A DNA stretch of 37,290 bases from a bacterium (GTDB taxonomy: Bacteria; Electryoneota; B3-LCP), in contig JAPKYS010000041.1 of the NCBI GenBank assembly GCA_026394195.1, positions 1 to 37,290 on the forward strand. Reading direction: 5' to 3'. The notes under the pieces were generated by a model. It made no database searches, was not told the DNA's origin, and was given only the letters and a program-made list of their open reading frames with translations. Positions 14,983 through 25,619 of the stretch are shown piece by piece. The first letter of the stretch is position 1; every line of letters starts with the position of its first letter. The position numbers were made by a program, and so were the translations under genes.

Positions 14983-16928
14983 TTTCTATTCTCCTCAACG
15001 TATTTGCGATAGCGATGTCTTTCTGATCCTCGCCAGAAATATGGCTTAACCCAATAATAACCGAGATCTTCCGGCATATATTGTTCTTGAGGATGATAGG
15101 AATCCATTCCATAGTACATGATCGAGTTCGCATTAGAAGTATCATCCGGCATGTTCACCATGTGCCCGATCTCATGGCCAGCGATCGAGTTTTGCCACGG
15201 TATATCAAGTGAATCAAAGATAGCGATACTCCGATGTGGTGGCGTATGATATCTTACCCGATTCGTAAATAAATAACCTAGTATTGTATTCTGAGGAACG
15301 CAATAATACCGTGATGAGTCTACCCTATAAAAATATGCCAGCCCAAGTGTATCAAGCGAATCATACACTACTGTTGAGCGGTTATTCAGTAGAATTGCAC
15401 AAGGACATATTGCGATTGAATCTATTCGTTCACTTAACCAGTTTACCGCTCTTGCTTCAGCTCTAAGTGAATCACGGGGAGCTGGTCTCGAATAATTATG
15501 CATTTCAGTAGAATCTATCCAATGACACACCCCGTATGGTAAAAGGCTGGCATAACCAATACCCGTATTTAGACTTGATGTGTCTAAATCACTATAGATG
15601 AAAAAATCCTTCGTCCAGGGAACGGTTCGCTTATGGACTCCTCTGCAATAAAATCCTCTGTATTCTTCAAATGTGTTTACCTCGTCTCCCAATTGAAGTT
15701 GTAAATATCCCAGAGGCCATTGGTCAATATTTTGAGTGGGCGTAACCTGCGAGATTATAGTAATTGTATCCGGGCACAGCGTATCCGCCAACATCAAAGT
15801 TTTCCAGTAATCCGCCATCATGCACTTGTTGAAAAGAGGATTATCCTCATCGATGGGGATGGTGCTGTAGGTCGCCCATAAACTGTCGCTGCGCTGGTAC
15901 TTGGTCATATTGTACCAGGGTGACGCCGAATCTGCCTGCGCTTCTAAGAGAATGTCCCCGTGCGCTCCGAAATCGTAGCTGCTGACTACAATCGAAAACT
16001 CCGCATCATTGTTCACCGGGTGGTTCGTTTCGCCGTAAAAAGCGCAGCGATTGGTATCGTACCAACAACTGTAACCCGGATTATATCGACCCAGGATCAT
16101 CAAGTCGGCTAACCACCACTTATCAGGGTTCGTGGGTCCGCCGCTGTTTTCACTGGATTCGAGGCTGTCAAGCAGCGAAGTGCTATCGGGTCCCTGAGCG
16201 CGGTAATTCATGCAGGCACCGTCATACCAGGAAATATTTTGCAAAACCCAGCGGAATTTATAAGATCTTGGGGGTGTTTGTGTGGCAAATTTGGCGCTCA
16301 GCGTGACCTTGAAGTCATCATAGTTGGGATGCCCCGTCTCATCTATATAACCCTCAATGACCGGCAACCAGTTCCGCGCGCAGGGTTGAACGATTGAAAT
16401 GTCTTTTATATGAGGTAATCCGGCATCCCATCTGACCGTATCGGCGAAGTAGATGCCGATACTGTCCATGTTGTGCCAATACTGGTAATGACTCAGCGGC
16501 ACCGGAAGCCCGACTACTTTGCCGAAGCGCAGGACATAAGTGCCGGGTTGTCCCCCGAGCAGAATATCATCCCGTAAAGGCCAATTTGATTCAACCCAAT
16601 AGTGAATCAATCCCGTCGTCGTGTCAACGTCCCAATTCACATACCCATCGCGCCAGAAATCATCGAATTCCCAGAGCGTGCTGTCCTCGACGCGTTTTAC
16701 CGACCAGACTGCTCCACTGAAACTGGTGTGGGGATCGAAGATGGGGAAGGTGATATCGAAGTAGACGTTATATTCCAGATTGACGTACAAGGAGTAGTTG
16801 AAAGTGTGATCGATTAAAATGGGTGGGGTGTAATGTCCTGTCTGGATTATCAGAGCATCTTCGGACTGCGCGAGAGAGGTAATGAAGAGCGTAAAGTAAA
16901 AGATGAGGATAATGAAGTGACGAGACAT
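14976..16928 (-). CDS. Secreted HExxH zinc metallopeptidase
   Basis: The protein has 650 residues. A signal peptide (MSRHFIILIFYFTLFITSLA, cleavage before QSED) is followed by ~480 residues of beta-rich domains without a recognised family (GTYVLRFGKVVGLPVPLSHY is a representative stretch). The catalytic part is at the C terminus: AGHEIGHMVNMPDDTSNANS places H585, E586 and H589, with Asp595 where metzincins have the third histidine, as in snapalysins. A Met-turn SIMYYG follows at Met604. The protein ends about 45 residues later, a short C-terminal subdomain. AGGGA lies 8 bases before the ATG. It is first in an operon with paralogue D. Shorter relatives of its last ~65 residues recur three times downstream. 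Substrate unknown. Confidence 0.78.
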   Translation of the reverse strand: MSRHFIILIFYFTLFITSLAQSEDALIIQTGHYTPPILIDHTFNYSLYVNLEYNVYFDITFPIFDPHTSFSGAVWSVKRVEDSTLWEFDDFWRDGYVNWDVDTTTGLIHYWVESNWPLRDDILLGGQPGTYVLRFGKVVGLPVPLSHYQYWHNMDSIGIYFADTVRWDAGLPHIKDISIVQPCARNWLPVIEGYIDETGHPNYDDFKVTLSAKFATQTPPRSYKFRWVLQNISWYDGACMNYRAQGPDSTSLLDSLESSENSGGPTNPDKWWLADLMILGRYNPGYSCWYDTNRCAFYGETNHPVNNDAEFSIVVSSYDFGAHGDILLEAQADSASPWYNMTKYQRSDSLWATYSTIPIDEDNPLFNKCMMADYWKTLMLADTLCPDTITIISQVTPTQNIDQWPLGYLQLQLGDEVNTFEEYRGFYCRGVHKRTVPWTKDFFIYSDLDTSSLNTGIGYASLLPYGVCHWIDSTEMHNYSRPAPRDSLRAEARAVNWLSERIDSIAICPCAILLNNRSTVVYDSLDTLGLAYFYRVDSSRYYCVPQNTILGYLFTNRVRYHTPPHRSIAIFDSLDIPWQNSIAGHEIGHMVNMPDDTSNANSIMYYGMDSYHPQEQYMPEDLGYYWVKPYFWRGSERHRYRKYVEENRKW

Positions 16929-16962
16929 ATTTTATTTCCCTGAAATTGGATTAATTTCACAA

Positions 16963-16991
16963 AATATAACTTACCTGAAAATAAAAAGCAA
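16963..16991 (-). promoter_or_regulatory. Promoter of the metallopeptidase-partner operon
   Basis: On the minus strand TTGCTT (16986-16991), 17 bases, TATATT (16963-16968), 34 bases before the ATG. A run of seven C and seven A lies just upstream (17005-17018). Confidence 0.65.
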
Positions 16992-17037
16992 GACTAATAT
17001 TAGATTTTTTTGGGGGGGACCAAACAGTATCTATGTT

Positions 17038-18573
17038 TCATTCCGCAGATTTAATTTGATGCCACGGCAGCATCCGGTCTTCGCTTATCCCCCCCAACCA
17101 CCCCTCCATCTTTCCACCGCTCAGCCGCAGCTCCTGTTCCAGCGAACGGTGAGACCGGCGCGACCGCAGCGCCATTGAGCCCATTTCAGCGTCTCCCCGC
17201 GAGAGCAGCGCCGCCTGCCGTTCCATCCGTGTGGACTCAAATTCCACGTTGACTCTCGCCAGACCCGACAGCTCCCGGCGCAGCAGTTTTTTAATCGCCT
17301 CCAATTCCGGCGTGGCGGCGAATGGCGCTCTTTCCCATAGCGTCCCGGGTTTGGGGATGAAGGACGCCACGCTCAAATCCAGACCCAACTTTACCGGAGC
17401 CGCCTGCCGTAACCGCTTCACCAGGTCGATAATCGCCTCTGCAGGTTCCGGTTCCGGCAGACCGATCAGAAAGTAGAGCCGCACCTTGTGCAAACCAAGT
17501 ATTCCCGCCAATTCCACCAGTCGCAACAGATCCGCATCGCTCGACTTTTTCCCGATGCGGTTGCGCAGAACTTCGCTGCCTGCTTCCGGCGCCACCGTCA
17601 GCGTGCGCAACCCCGACTTGACCAGCAGCTCTAACAGCTCTTCGTCCGACCGTTCGATGCGCAGCGAGGAAATCGTCAGCTCGTACTTTTCCGCCGCCAG
17701 CGCTCTGATCATTGGTTTTAGCTGAGGGTGGTCGCCGGTGGCAGCGCCCAGCAACCCCACCTTTTTAGCTCCGAGCGTCTTTCGCTCGGCAATTTTACTT
17801 AAGATGGCGTCAGGTTCGGCAAATCGGGCAGGATAGACGCCGCACACGGCGCAGAAGCTGCAATGCCGGGGGCAGCCGCGCGTGATTTCCACTAACAGGC
17901 AGTCGCCAAAATGCCCCTGCGGGTGAATCACGGGCGAGATGGCGGGATCGGCGGGATAGTTGACGTACTTGGCGGCGACGACCGTCCTGTGGGTATCGCC
18001 GGGAAGCCATGCCGAAGTGATATTCTGACTTTCGGATCGCAGCTCTGCTTTTGTCCCTCTTTTCGCCGACCAGTCGAGGTAGACCTGCAGCCAGTCGAGC
18101 ACCGCTTCCTCTCCTTCGCCGAGAATCGCCAGATCGACGATGGGAGCCCACGGCTGCGGGTTCAGTGTGAAGGTGATCCCTCCGCCGACGATGAAAGGAT
18201 CTCTACCAGTTCGCTTCAGTGCTTCCGGTTCGATCTCTGCCGCCAACAAGCCGTCGATGACGGTAATCAGGTCTAACTCCGAAGTCGACGAGATGAAGAT
18301 CAAGGGGAACTGGTGGATGGGCAGGCCTGATTCCAATGCGGGAGAAAAAGAGGCTGTCCGGGGATCCCAGACAGCCCGATCGCAGGAAAAACCGGGTACT
18401 CTGTTGAGCCTGCCCCAGATCGTCAGAAAACCCAGGTTGGCTATGGCGGCTGAATAGGGAGCGGGGAAGAGGATCACTGCTTTGGGACGGCGGGGCATCC
18501 GGTCAACACAAATCCGCCGTTCTGCCGCCAGGTTATCGAGGAGGGTTATGGAGCGTCCGGGGCTTCTCTTCAC
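17038..18573 (-). CDS. Radical SAM protein with N-terminal B12-binding-like domain
   Basis: The protein has 511 residues from a GTG start; an ATG at 18498 (MPRRPKAVILFPAPYS) is the alternative. Residues ~28-170 look like a cobalamin-binding Rossmann domain (VILFPAPYSAAIANLGFLTI at the start, later FIVGGGITFTLNP and DLAILGEGEEAVLDWLQVYL). The radical SAM core follows with EITRGCPRHCSFCAVCG, the CxxxCxxC ligands for the 4Fe-4S cluster, and TVAPEAGSE. It resembles the widespread uncharacterised B12/radical SAM group that includes YgiQ-like proteins. The reaction is unknown. It lies downstream of ftsZ on the same strand but is separated by 188 bases holding a repeat element, so it is probably not part of the division operon. 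Confidence 0.85.
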   Translation of the reverse strand: MKRSPGRSITLLDNLAAERRICVDRMPRRPKAVILFPAPYSAAIANLGFLTIWGRLNRVPGFSCDRAVWDPRTASFSPALESGLPIHQFPLIFISSTSELDLITVIDGLLAAEIEPEALKRTGRDPFIVGGGITFTLNPQPWAPIVDLAILGEGEEAVLDWLQVYLDWSAKRGTKAELRSESQNITSAWLPGDTHRTVVAAKYVNYPADPAISPVIHPQGHFGDCLLVEITRGCPRHCSFCAVCGVYPARFAEPDAILSKIAERKTLGAKKVGLLGAATGDHPQLKPMIRALAAEKYELTISSLRIERSDEELLELLVKSGLRTLTVAPEAGSEVLRNRIGKKSSDADLLRLVELAGILGLHKVRLYFLIGLPEPEPAEAIIDLVKRLRQAAPVKLGLDLSVASFIPKPGTLWERAPFAATPELEAIKKLLRRELSGLARVNVEFESTRMERQAALLSRGDAEMGSMALRSRRSHRSLEQELRLSGGKMEGWLGGISEDRMLPWHQIKSAE

Positions 18574-18597
18574 GATGTTGGATCCCTATATAAACCA

Positions 18598-18731
18598 TGA
18601 GGCTATCCTAAAAGCAACTTTGGTAGTCATTGCGAGGCTCCATAGGAGCCGAAGCAATCCGGTAGAACCAGAGAACGAGATCGCTTCGCTTCGCTCGCAA
18701 TGACTTTTACCTCCCTTTGGGGACAGCCTCA
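18598..18731. repeat. Nested inverted-repeat element (MITE/REP-like), 134 bp
   Basis: The outer arms TGAGGCTATCCTAAAAG (18598-18614) and CTTTGGGGACAGCCTCA (18715-18731) pair with three mismatches. Inside, GTCATTGCGAG (18626-18636) and CTCGCAATGAC (18694-18704) pair perfectly. Within that lie a GGCTCC/GGAGCC hairpin and GAAGCAATC/GATCGCTTC arms. The inner GTCATTGCGAG...GAAGCAATC pattern is familiar from many bacterial intergenic repeats. It fills the gap after ftsZ and may end transcription. Confidence 0.75.
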
Positions 18732-18761
18732 CAAATATCTACAAATCCAAAACTTTGCGCA

Positions 18762-19964
18762 TCAATCCATCTGCTTGCGCAGAAACGCCGGAATGTTGCG
18801 ATCTTCCAGATTGACTCCCAGCGACCGATCCATGGGAACTTTTCTGGCGGTGGCTGTTGCTTCCAGCTCCATTTCCGCCACCGGCGCCGCCGTGGCAGTC
18901 ACCACAGCCTGTCGTTCGGTCACCAGGCGCTGCGGGCGATAGCTGACCTGACGGACCGGATCGACGGCATACTGGCTTTCGCGCAGAGGCACTCGCGCCA
19001 GCAGATCGGCAGGCGCTGAGAAGCCCGTGGCGATCACGGTGACCCTGACCTCGTCGTTCATGGTTGGGTCGAGCACCGCGCCCACAAAAATGTTCGCATC
19101 ATCGCCCACCGCGTCATGCACGACGTTGGACGCTTCATTGTAATCGTCGAAGCTCAGGTTGCCGGTGATGTTCGCCAAAACCGCGCGCGCGCCCTGGATG
19201 CAGACGTCTTCCATAAACGGCGAGGCAATGGCCTTTTCTGCCGCTTCGACGGCTCGATTTTCGCCTTTCGCTACCCCGACGCCCATCAGTGCATTTCCGC
19301 CTTCAGCCATCACTGATTTGACGTCTGCGAAATCCAGATTGATCAATCCCGGGACCAGAATCAGATCGCTGATGCCACGGGTGGCTTGCAGCAGCACGTC
19401 GTCCGCTTTGCGGAAGGCATCTCGCAGCGGCGTCCCCTTCTCGATCAACGCCACCAAACGCTGATTGGGGATAAGGATCAAGGTATCGACGTTGTCACGC
19501 AGTTTGCGAATGCCTTCTTCAGCCCTGACGATGCGCTGGCGTCCTTCAAAAAGAAAGGGCTTGGTGACGACGGCGACGGTCAGAATGCCCATTTCCCGAG
19601 CGACCTGCGCCACCACCGGTGATGCTCCCGTGCCGGTTCCACCGCCCATTCCTGCGGTGATAAAGACCATATCGACGCCGGTCAAAAGATCGAAGAGCTT
19701 TTCCCGATCTTCTTCCATCGCTTTGCGACCCAGCTCCGGATCCGCGCCCGCTCCCAACCCCGTCTGACCAATCGGCAGGCAAATGTCAGCCTTTGACGTG
19801 ATCAGCGATTGAGCATCCGTATTGATGGCAATGAATTCCACCCCTGCCAGGTAGGCGTCGATCATGCCGTTGATGGCATTGCCGCCCGCTCCCCCCACAC
19901 CAATAACCTTGATGCGAGCCTTCTTGTTCTCCTCTTCGCCGAAGCGAATTCTAAGTTCTTCCAT
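18762..19964 (-). CDS. ftsZ: Cell division protein FtsZ
   Basis: The protein has 400 residues from the ATG at 19964, preceded by AGGGAG at five bases; a TTG 15 bases earlier is the alternative. This tubulin-like GTPase forms the division ring. Visible: the nucleotide-binding start IKVIGVGGAGGNAINGMI, the tubulin signature GMGGGTGTGASPVVAQVARE, the synergy loop NLDFADVKSVMAEGG with its catalytic acidic residues, a variable linker (~315-380), and a C-terminal peptide EDRNIPAFLRKQ that docks FtsA. It is the last dcw gene, 101 bases after ftsA (including a TTG-to-ATG leader), the largest gap in the cluster, so it may have a promoter of its own. I could not identify a good one. Confidence 0.98.
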   Translation of the reverse strand: MEELRIRFGEEENKKARIKVIGVGGAGGNAINGMIDAYLAGVEFIAINTDAQSLITSKADICLPIGQTGLGAGADPELGRKAMEEDREKLFDLLTGVDMVFITAGMGGGTGTGASPVVAQVAREMGILTVAVVTKPFLFEGRQRIVRAEEGIRKLRDNVDTLILIPNQRLVALIEKGTPLRDAFRKADDVLLQATRGISDLILVPGLINLDFADVKSVMAEGGNALMGVGVAKGENRAVEAAEKAIASPFMEDVCIQGARAVLANITGNLSFDDYNEASNVVHDAVGDDANIFVGAVLDPTMNDEVRVTVIATGFSAPADLLARVPLRESQYAVDPVRQVSYRPQRLVTERQAVVTATAAPVAEMELEATATARKVPMDRSLGVNLEDRNIPAFLRKQMD

Positions 19965-20080
19965 GACTGCTCCCTGCAAAGTCTATTTATATCATTTTTT
20001 CCATATTGTTCCGGCTATCTCGGATCGAAATCAATCCTTCTGTTTCGGGTTTCGCAATATTTATTTGCGGTATATTCGGG

Positions 20081-21376
20081 TTAGAACATGTCAGTGATCC
20101 ACTGTTTGATATTCACGATCTTCGACTCAGAATGGCGCATCAGCGCGCGGCGTTTATAACCGGATCTGGCTATTTTGATTTCCCGATCCTGCTGCTGGGC
20201 TGCGTAGAGGATCAACCCTGCCGGAACCGCATATATCGGCGAATCTATCAGATCCCGCAGCCCCTCGAGACCGCGCGGTTTTCCCAGCCGAGCCGGCATG
20301 GCGAACGCCTCTTCCGCCAGATCCACCGCGCCGGTGATCAGAGATCCGCCTCCGGTCAGCACCACCCCAGAAGTCAGCCGGTTCATGTAATCAGCCTGCC
20401 GCAGTTCCCTGATGATCAAATCGAAGATCTCTTCCATGCGGGGTTGGATAACGGCGCACACAATGTCCTGTGCCACCTGACGATCAGGCCGGTCTTCGCC
20501 GCTGGACAAGGGAATCGGCTCCGTCAGGTGTAATTTTCCGGGGTGAGCGCAGCCGTACTCCAATTTCAACTTCTCAGCTTCTCCGCGGGAAATGCGCAGC
20601 CCGTGAGCCAGGTCCCGGGTGACGTCTTCTCCACCCAACCCGATTACGGCAGTATGCCGGATGGCGCCTTCTTCAAACACCGCCAGATCAGCGGTGCCTC
20701 CACCGATATCTACCAGAGCTACCCCCAGCTCTCGCTCGTCTTCGGTCAACACGGCAAGGCTGGCAGCCAGAGACGGAAAGACCAGCTCTTCGGGGATAAC
20801 TTTGGCTTCCTGCAGGCAATATTGTATGGTCTGAGCAGCCGTGATGGCGGCGGTGATGATGTGCACGTTGGCTTCCAGCCGCAACCCGGCGATTCCTAAA
20901 GGATCTCTGAACCCTTCACGATCGTCCACGAGGTAGTCCTGCGGGACTACGTGCACCACTTCTCGGTCGGTGGGCAGCGTCACCGTTTGTGCCGTAGCGA
21001 TCACCCGTTGGATGTCATCCTGAGATATTTTGTGCGCTAATCCCTGACCGTTGCCTGACTTGCCAACCGCAACCATTCCTTTTGAATTGACGGACCGTAC
21101 ATGATCCCCGGATATGACGACATAGGCAGACGTGATGGTGGTATCCGCCATGTTTTCAGCCTGCTCGACCGCGCTGATGATACCTTCCACCGTCTGTTCG
21201 ATGTTGACGACCACCCCGTGCTTCATCCCCAGAGATGGACTGCTGCCCAGCCCAATGACGTTCAGGCTCTCTTCGCCTCTTTGCGCGATAATTACCCGGG
21301 TATTGGACGTGCCCAGGTCCAACCCGACCAGCAGGTTTTTATCGCTTTTATGGGAAGATCGTTTTTTACTTTTCAT
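20081..21376 (-). CDS. ftsA: Cell division protein FtsA
   Basis: The protein has 431 residues. It is an actin-fold ATPase that tethers FtsZ to the membrane. Visible: LLVGLDLGTSNTRVIIAQRG (phosphate 1), the SHS2/1C insertion around residues 90-170, ALVDIGGGTADLAVFEEGAI (phosphate 2), VVLTGGGSLITGAVDLAEE (adenosine motif), and a C-terminal amphipathic helix (IKQWITDMF) as membrane anchor. The start overlaps the end of ftsQ by four bases, so translation is coupled. Confidence 0.97.
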   Translation of the reverse strand: MKSKKRSSHKSDKNLLVGLDLGTSNTRVIIAQRGEESLNVIGLGSSPSLGMKHGVVVNIEQTVEGIISAVEQAENMADTTITSAYVVISGDHVRSVNSKGMVAVGKSGNGQGLAHKISQDDIQRVIATAQTVTLPTDREVVHVVPQDYLVDDREGFRDPLGIAGLRLEANVHIITAAITAAQTIQYCLQEAKVIPEELVFPSLAASLAVLTEDERELGVALVDIGGGTADLAVFEEGAIRHTAVIGLGGEDVTRDLAHGLRISRGEAEKLKLEYGCAHPGKLHLTEPIPLSSGEDRPDRQVAQDIVCAVIQPRMEEIFDLIIRELRQADYMNRLTSGVVLTGGGSLITGAVDLAEEAFAMPARLGKPRGLEGLRDLIDSPIYAVPAGLILYAAQQQDREIKIARSGYKRRALMRHSESKIVNIKQWITDMF

Positions 21377-22254
21377 GACGCCCTCTTGTCACTTGGCGGC
21401 TGTGTCTGCGATTTCGCTGCTTCAACTGGGTTGCGCCGCACCACCACTCGTCCGGGAAAGCGTAAATCAACATGGTTCAAATTGTCCATACCGGTGCGGC
21501 TGCCCTGGTAGAGCATAAAGGAATAGAGATTCAGCATTTGCTGCCAGGTAGGTTCATTACCCAGGAGAATCTGTGCCTGGCTTAGGGTGGATATCATCAC
21601 CACCTGATTTTGGTCATCCCAGGATATTTCGGAAATCAATGCCCAGAGTTCCGGCAGCCTCTGGTGGAGCGCCTCTAAGTGCGGCAGCAAATTCAGTATG
21701 CGTTTATCGCTGATGGGGCGTCCCGCTTTAATCGTATTGCCCTTCGGGCAGTTGATCAAGGGAACGTCCAGCGAACCCTTGCGGCTGTCCAGGTTCAGAG
21801 GTAATCCACTCAGATCGACCGCCATTAAACGGTCCGCATTGAGCAGCGCTACGGGTTTCTTTTCCTCGATGGTGATGGCGACTCGATTGGGCAGACGTCG
21901 GTGGATCTGAGCGTTCTGCACCCAGGGGTGCAGCATCAGGGTCCCTTTCAGGTAATCGACGTTGAGCGCCAGCAGGTTCTCGCCGACAATCGGCGGTAGC
22001 AGCGAGAGTAAATATTGGTTATCGATGTGGGGATTACCCGAAAAAGTGACTTCATTAATCGTGAACATCTTCTGGTGACTGAGAAAATTGCATACGGGAG
22101 CATAGGCAAAATAGCCACCGACAATCAAAGTCGATAGAATCGACAGAATCAGTGTCCTCTTCACCCAGCCTGACCGGCTCTTTTTCACCGGAATTCGCCT
22201 TTCCAGGCGCGACATCCGTTTGGCTCGTTTCGATTTACGCCCCAGCAAGTTCAT
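21373..22254 (-). CDS. ftsQ: Cell division protein FtsQ/DivIB
   Basis: The protein has 293 residues: a basic cytoplasmic tail (RKSKRAKRMSRLERRIPVKK), one membrane helix (TLILSILSTLIVGGYFAYAP), a POTRA domain (FTINEVTFSGNPHIDNQYLL, then MLHPWVQNAQIHRRLPNRVA) and the FtsQ beta domain (LMAVDLSGLPLNL, later VDLRFPGRVVVRR). It links early and late divisome proteins in the periplasm. It overlaps the end of murB by 20 bases and ftsA by four. Confidence 0.93.
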   Translation of the reverse strand: MNLLGRKSKRAKRMSRLERRIPVKKSRSGWVKRTLILSILSTLIVGGYFAYAPVCNFLSHQKMFTINEVTFSGNPHIDNQYLLSLLPPIVGENLLALNVDYLKGTLMLHPWVQNAQIHRRLPNRVAITIEEKKPVALLNADRLMAVDLSGLPLNLDSRKGSLDVPLINCPKGNTIKAGRPISDKRILNLLPHLEALHQRLPELWALISEISWDDQNQVVMISTLSQAQILLGNEPTWQQMLNLYSFMLYQGSRTGMDNLNHVDLRFPGRVVVRRNPVEAAKSQTQPPSDKRAS

Positions 22255-23139
22255 CCTCCGAAAATCCTATCATGATTACTTCACGTTCCAGAGTCACACC
22301 GAAGCTTTCCTTGACACGGGTTTTAACCAACTTTATCAATCCCAACACCTCTGCTGCGCTGGCGCCCCCCCGGTTGATGATGAAATTGGCGTGCTTTTCC
22401 GCGATCTGGGCTCCACCCATCATGTAACCCTTCAGCCCCACAGCTTCAATTAGCCGTCCGGCAAAATCTCCTTCCGGGCGCTTGAAGACCGAGCCGCAGG
22501 AAGGGAATTGCAGCGGCTGACGGTTGCGCCGCATGGCGACGATTTCACGCAGGTGGGCGGTGAGCTGTCCGGGATCGCCCGGCTCAAGTTGAAATCGAGC
22601 TCCCAGGATTACTGAATCTTCCAAGCCCACAGCGCGTCGGTAAGCGAAGCCGATATCGGCTGTCTTGAGTCGCTTCACCTTTAGCTCAGGAGTAATAACC
22701 TCGACCTCTTCAAGATGCTGACTGATTTCCTGCCCGAATGCCCCCGCGTTCATGCGTAAGGCGCCGCCAATCGTGCCGGGAATGCCCGCCAGAGCTTCCG
22801 TTCCGGCGAAACCGGAATGCGCCGCTTTTTTCACCCACCCCAGCAGCATCGCGCCCGCTCCCACCGACCATTCCCCCGAAGCCACAGGTTCTTTGATCTG
22901 TCCCGAAAAACCCTGCAAGTGCACGATCAATCCATCAAAGCCGTTATTCGATATTAATAAATTGGTACCTGCGCCGAGGATGAAAATCGGGATCGCTGCT
23001 TCTTTTGCCCAGCCCAGAGCGCCTCGTAACTGGTCGACCTGATCAGGTCGAACGTAATAGCGCGCAGGTCCTCCAATACGATAAGCATTCAAAGCAGCCA
23101 GAGAAACCTGCTCACGGATGCCTAAATCAATCGGCGGCT

Positions 23140-23143
<4 letters not shown>
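22235..23143 (-). CDS. murB: UDP-N-acetylmuramate dehydrogenase MurB
   Basis: The protein has 302 residues, the size of type II MurB. It reduces UDP-GlcNAc-enolpyruvate to UDP-MurNAc with FAD and NADPH. Visible: the FAD-binding segment IPIFILGAGTNLLISNNGFD, GIPGTIGGALRMNAGAFGQE, the FAYRRA tyrosine, and the catalytic-serine motif FPSCGSVFKRPEGDFAGRLI. It ends in the usual C-terminal lobe (GGAQIAEKHANFIINRGGAS). It sits between murC and ftsQ with a 4-base overlap to murC; the ddl gene often found here is absent. Confidence 0.97.
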
Positions 23144-24527
<1,384 letters not shown>

Positions 24528-24531
<4 letters not shown>

Positions 24532-25619
24532 TCTGTGCCTTTTGCCGCCTCTAATAAGGCGGTTGCGATGATGTCAGCCGCATCCTGTCGAGGGATGGCT
24601 CTCTGAGCCGCGCGCATCGTCTCCAGTCTGCCGCGGTCTTTCAGGAGAGATTCGATCTCCCGGCAGAGTCGTGCGCCGGTGAGTTCATTATCTTCGATCA
24701 TCAAAGCGCCGCCCGCCTGAACAAAAGCAGCCGCGTTGTGACGCTGGTGGTCGCCTGCCGCGAAGGGATAAGGGATCAGGATGGCGGGAACACCCGCCGC
24801 CGCCAGTTCCGAAAGCGTCATGGCGCCACTGCGGCAAATCGCCAGATCTGCGGCGGCATAGGCGGATGACATCTCCTCAATGAAAGGCTTCTTCACCAGT
24901 ACGCCCGGCCCTGACCAACCGGTTATGTCACGGTTATCTTTATCCCCGCTGCTCCAGATGAGATTGCAGATCGAACTTAATTCGGGAAGTGCTTCCCGAA
25001 CGGCAGTGTTGATGCGCATCGCCCCCTGAGAACCTCCGAATGCCAGAACGGTCGGCAGATTGGCATTCAATCCCCACTTTACTACCGCGGTCTGCCGGTC
25101 CAATTCCTTGAAAGCGATCCGCACCGGGTTGCCTACGTGGCGGCATTTCCCCGGTTGAGTGAGATGATTTGCGGCTTCGGGAAAATTTAAAAATATTCCC
25201 TTCGCAAACCGAGATAGTAACCGGGTTGTGACGCCCGGGTAGCTGTTCTGTTCCTGCAGGAAAAACGGGATGCGGCACAGCGTCGCCGCTAAAAGAATGG
25301 GTCCACAAACGTACCCCCCCGTTCCCAATGCCGCTCTGGGGCGGTAACGCCGCAAAATGGCGAATGACTGCGCCAGAGCCGCGATGACCTTCAAGGGCAG
25401 CAGGAGGTTTGAAAGCAGCTTCCTGCGCTGGAAGCCCGATAGCCAAAGAAACTCGATTGGAAATCCTTTATCCGGAATGATTCGAGCTTCAATCCCGTGA
25501 TGAGTCCCCACGAAAACCAGGGCTGCCCCTTTTCGGTCCAGCGCCTCTGCCACCGACAGAGCGGGGAAGAGGTGCCCCCCGGTGCCGCCTCCGGCCAGCA
25601 AGATGCGCGTCGGGATCAA
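24528..25619 (-). CDS. murG: MurG, lipid II-forming GlcNAc transferase
   Basis: The protein has 363 residues, a GT-B fold enzyme at the inner face of the membrane that turns lipid I into lipid II. Visible: the loop RILLAGGGTGGHLFPALSVA near the N terminus, GTGGYVCGPILLAA, the second glycine loop LAFGGSQGAMRINTAVREAL, and the donor-binding CRSGAMTLSELAAAGVPAIL and PFAAGDHQRHNAAAFVQAGG. It overlaps ftsW and murC by four bases each. Confidence 0.98.

Noticed and set aside
17038..18573. Radical SAM gene as a new member of the dcw operon
   Set aside because: It is separated from ftsZ by 188 bases with a repeat element and shows no link to division; co-transcription is possible but unsupported.
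20006..20533. 175-codon plus-strand frame within ftsA
   Set aside because: It lies antisense to the strongly conserved ftsA, has no domain pattern, and has no ribosome site.
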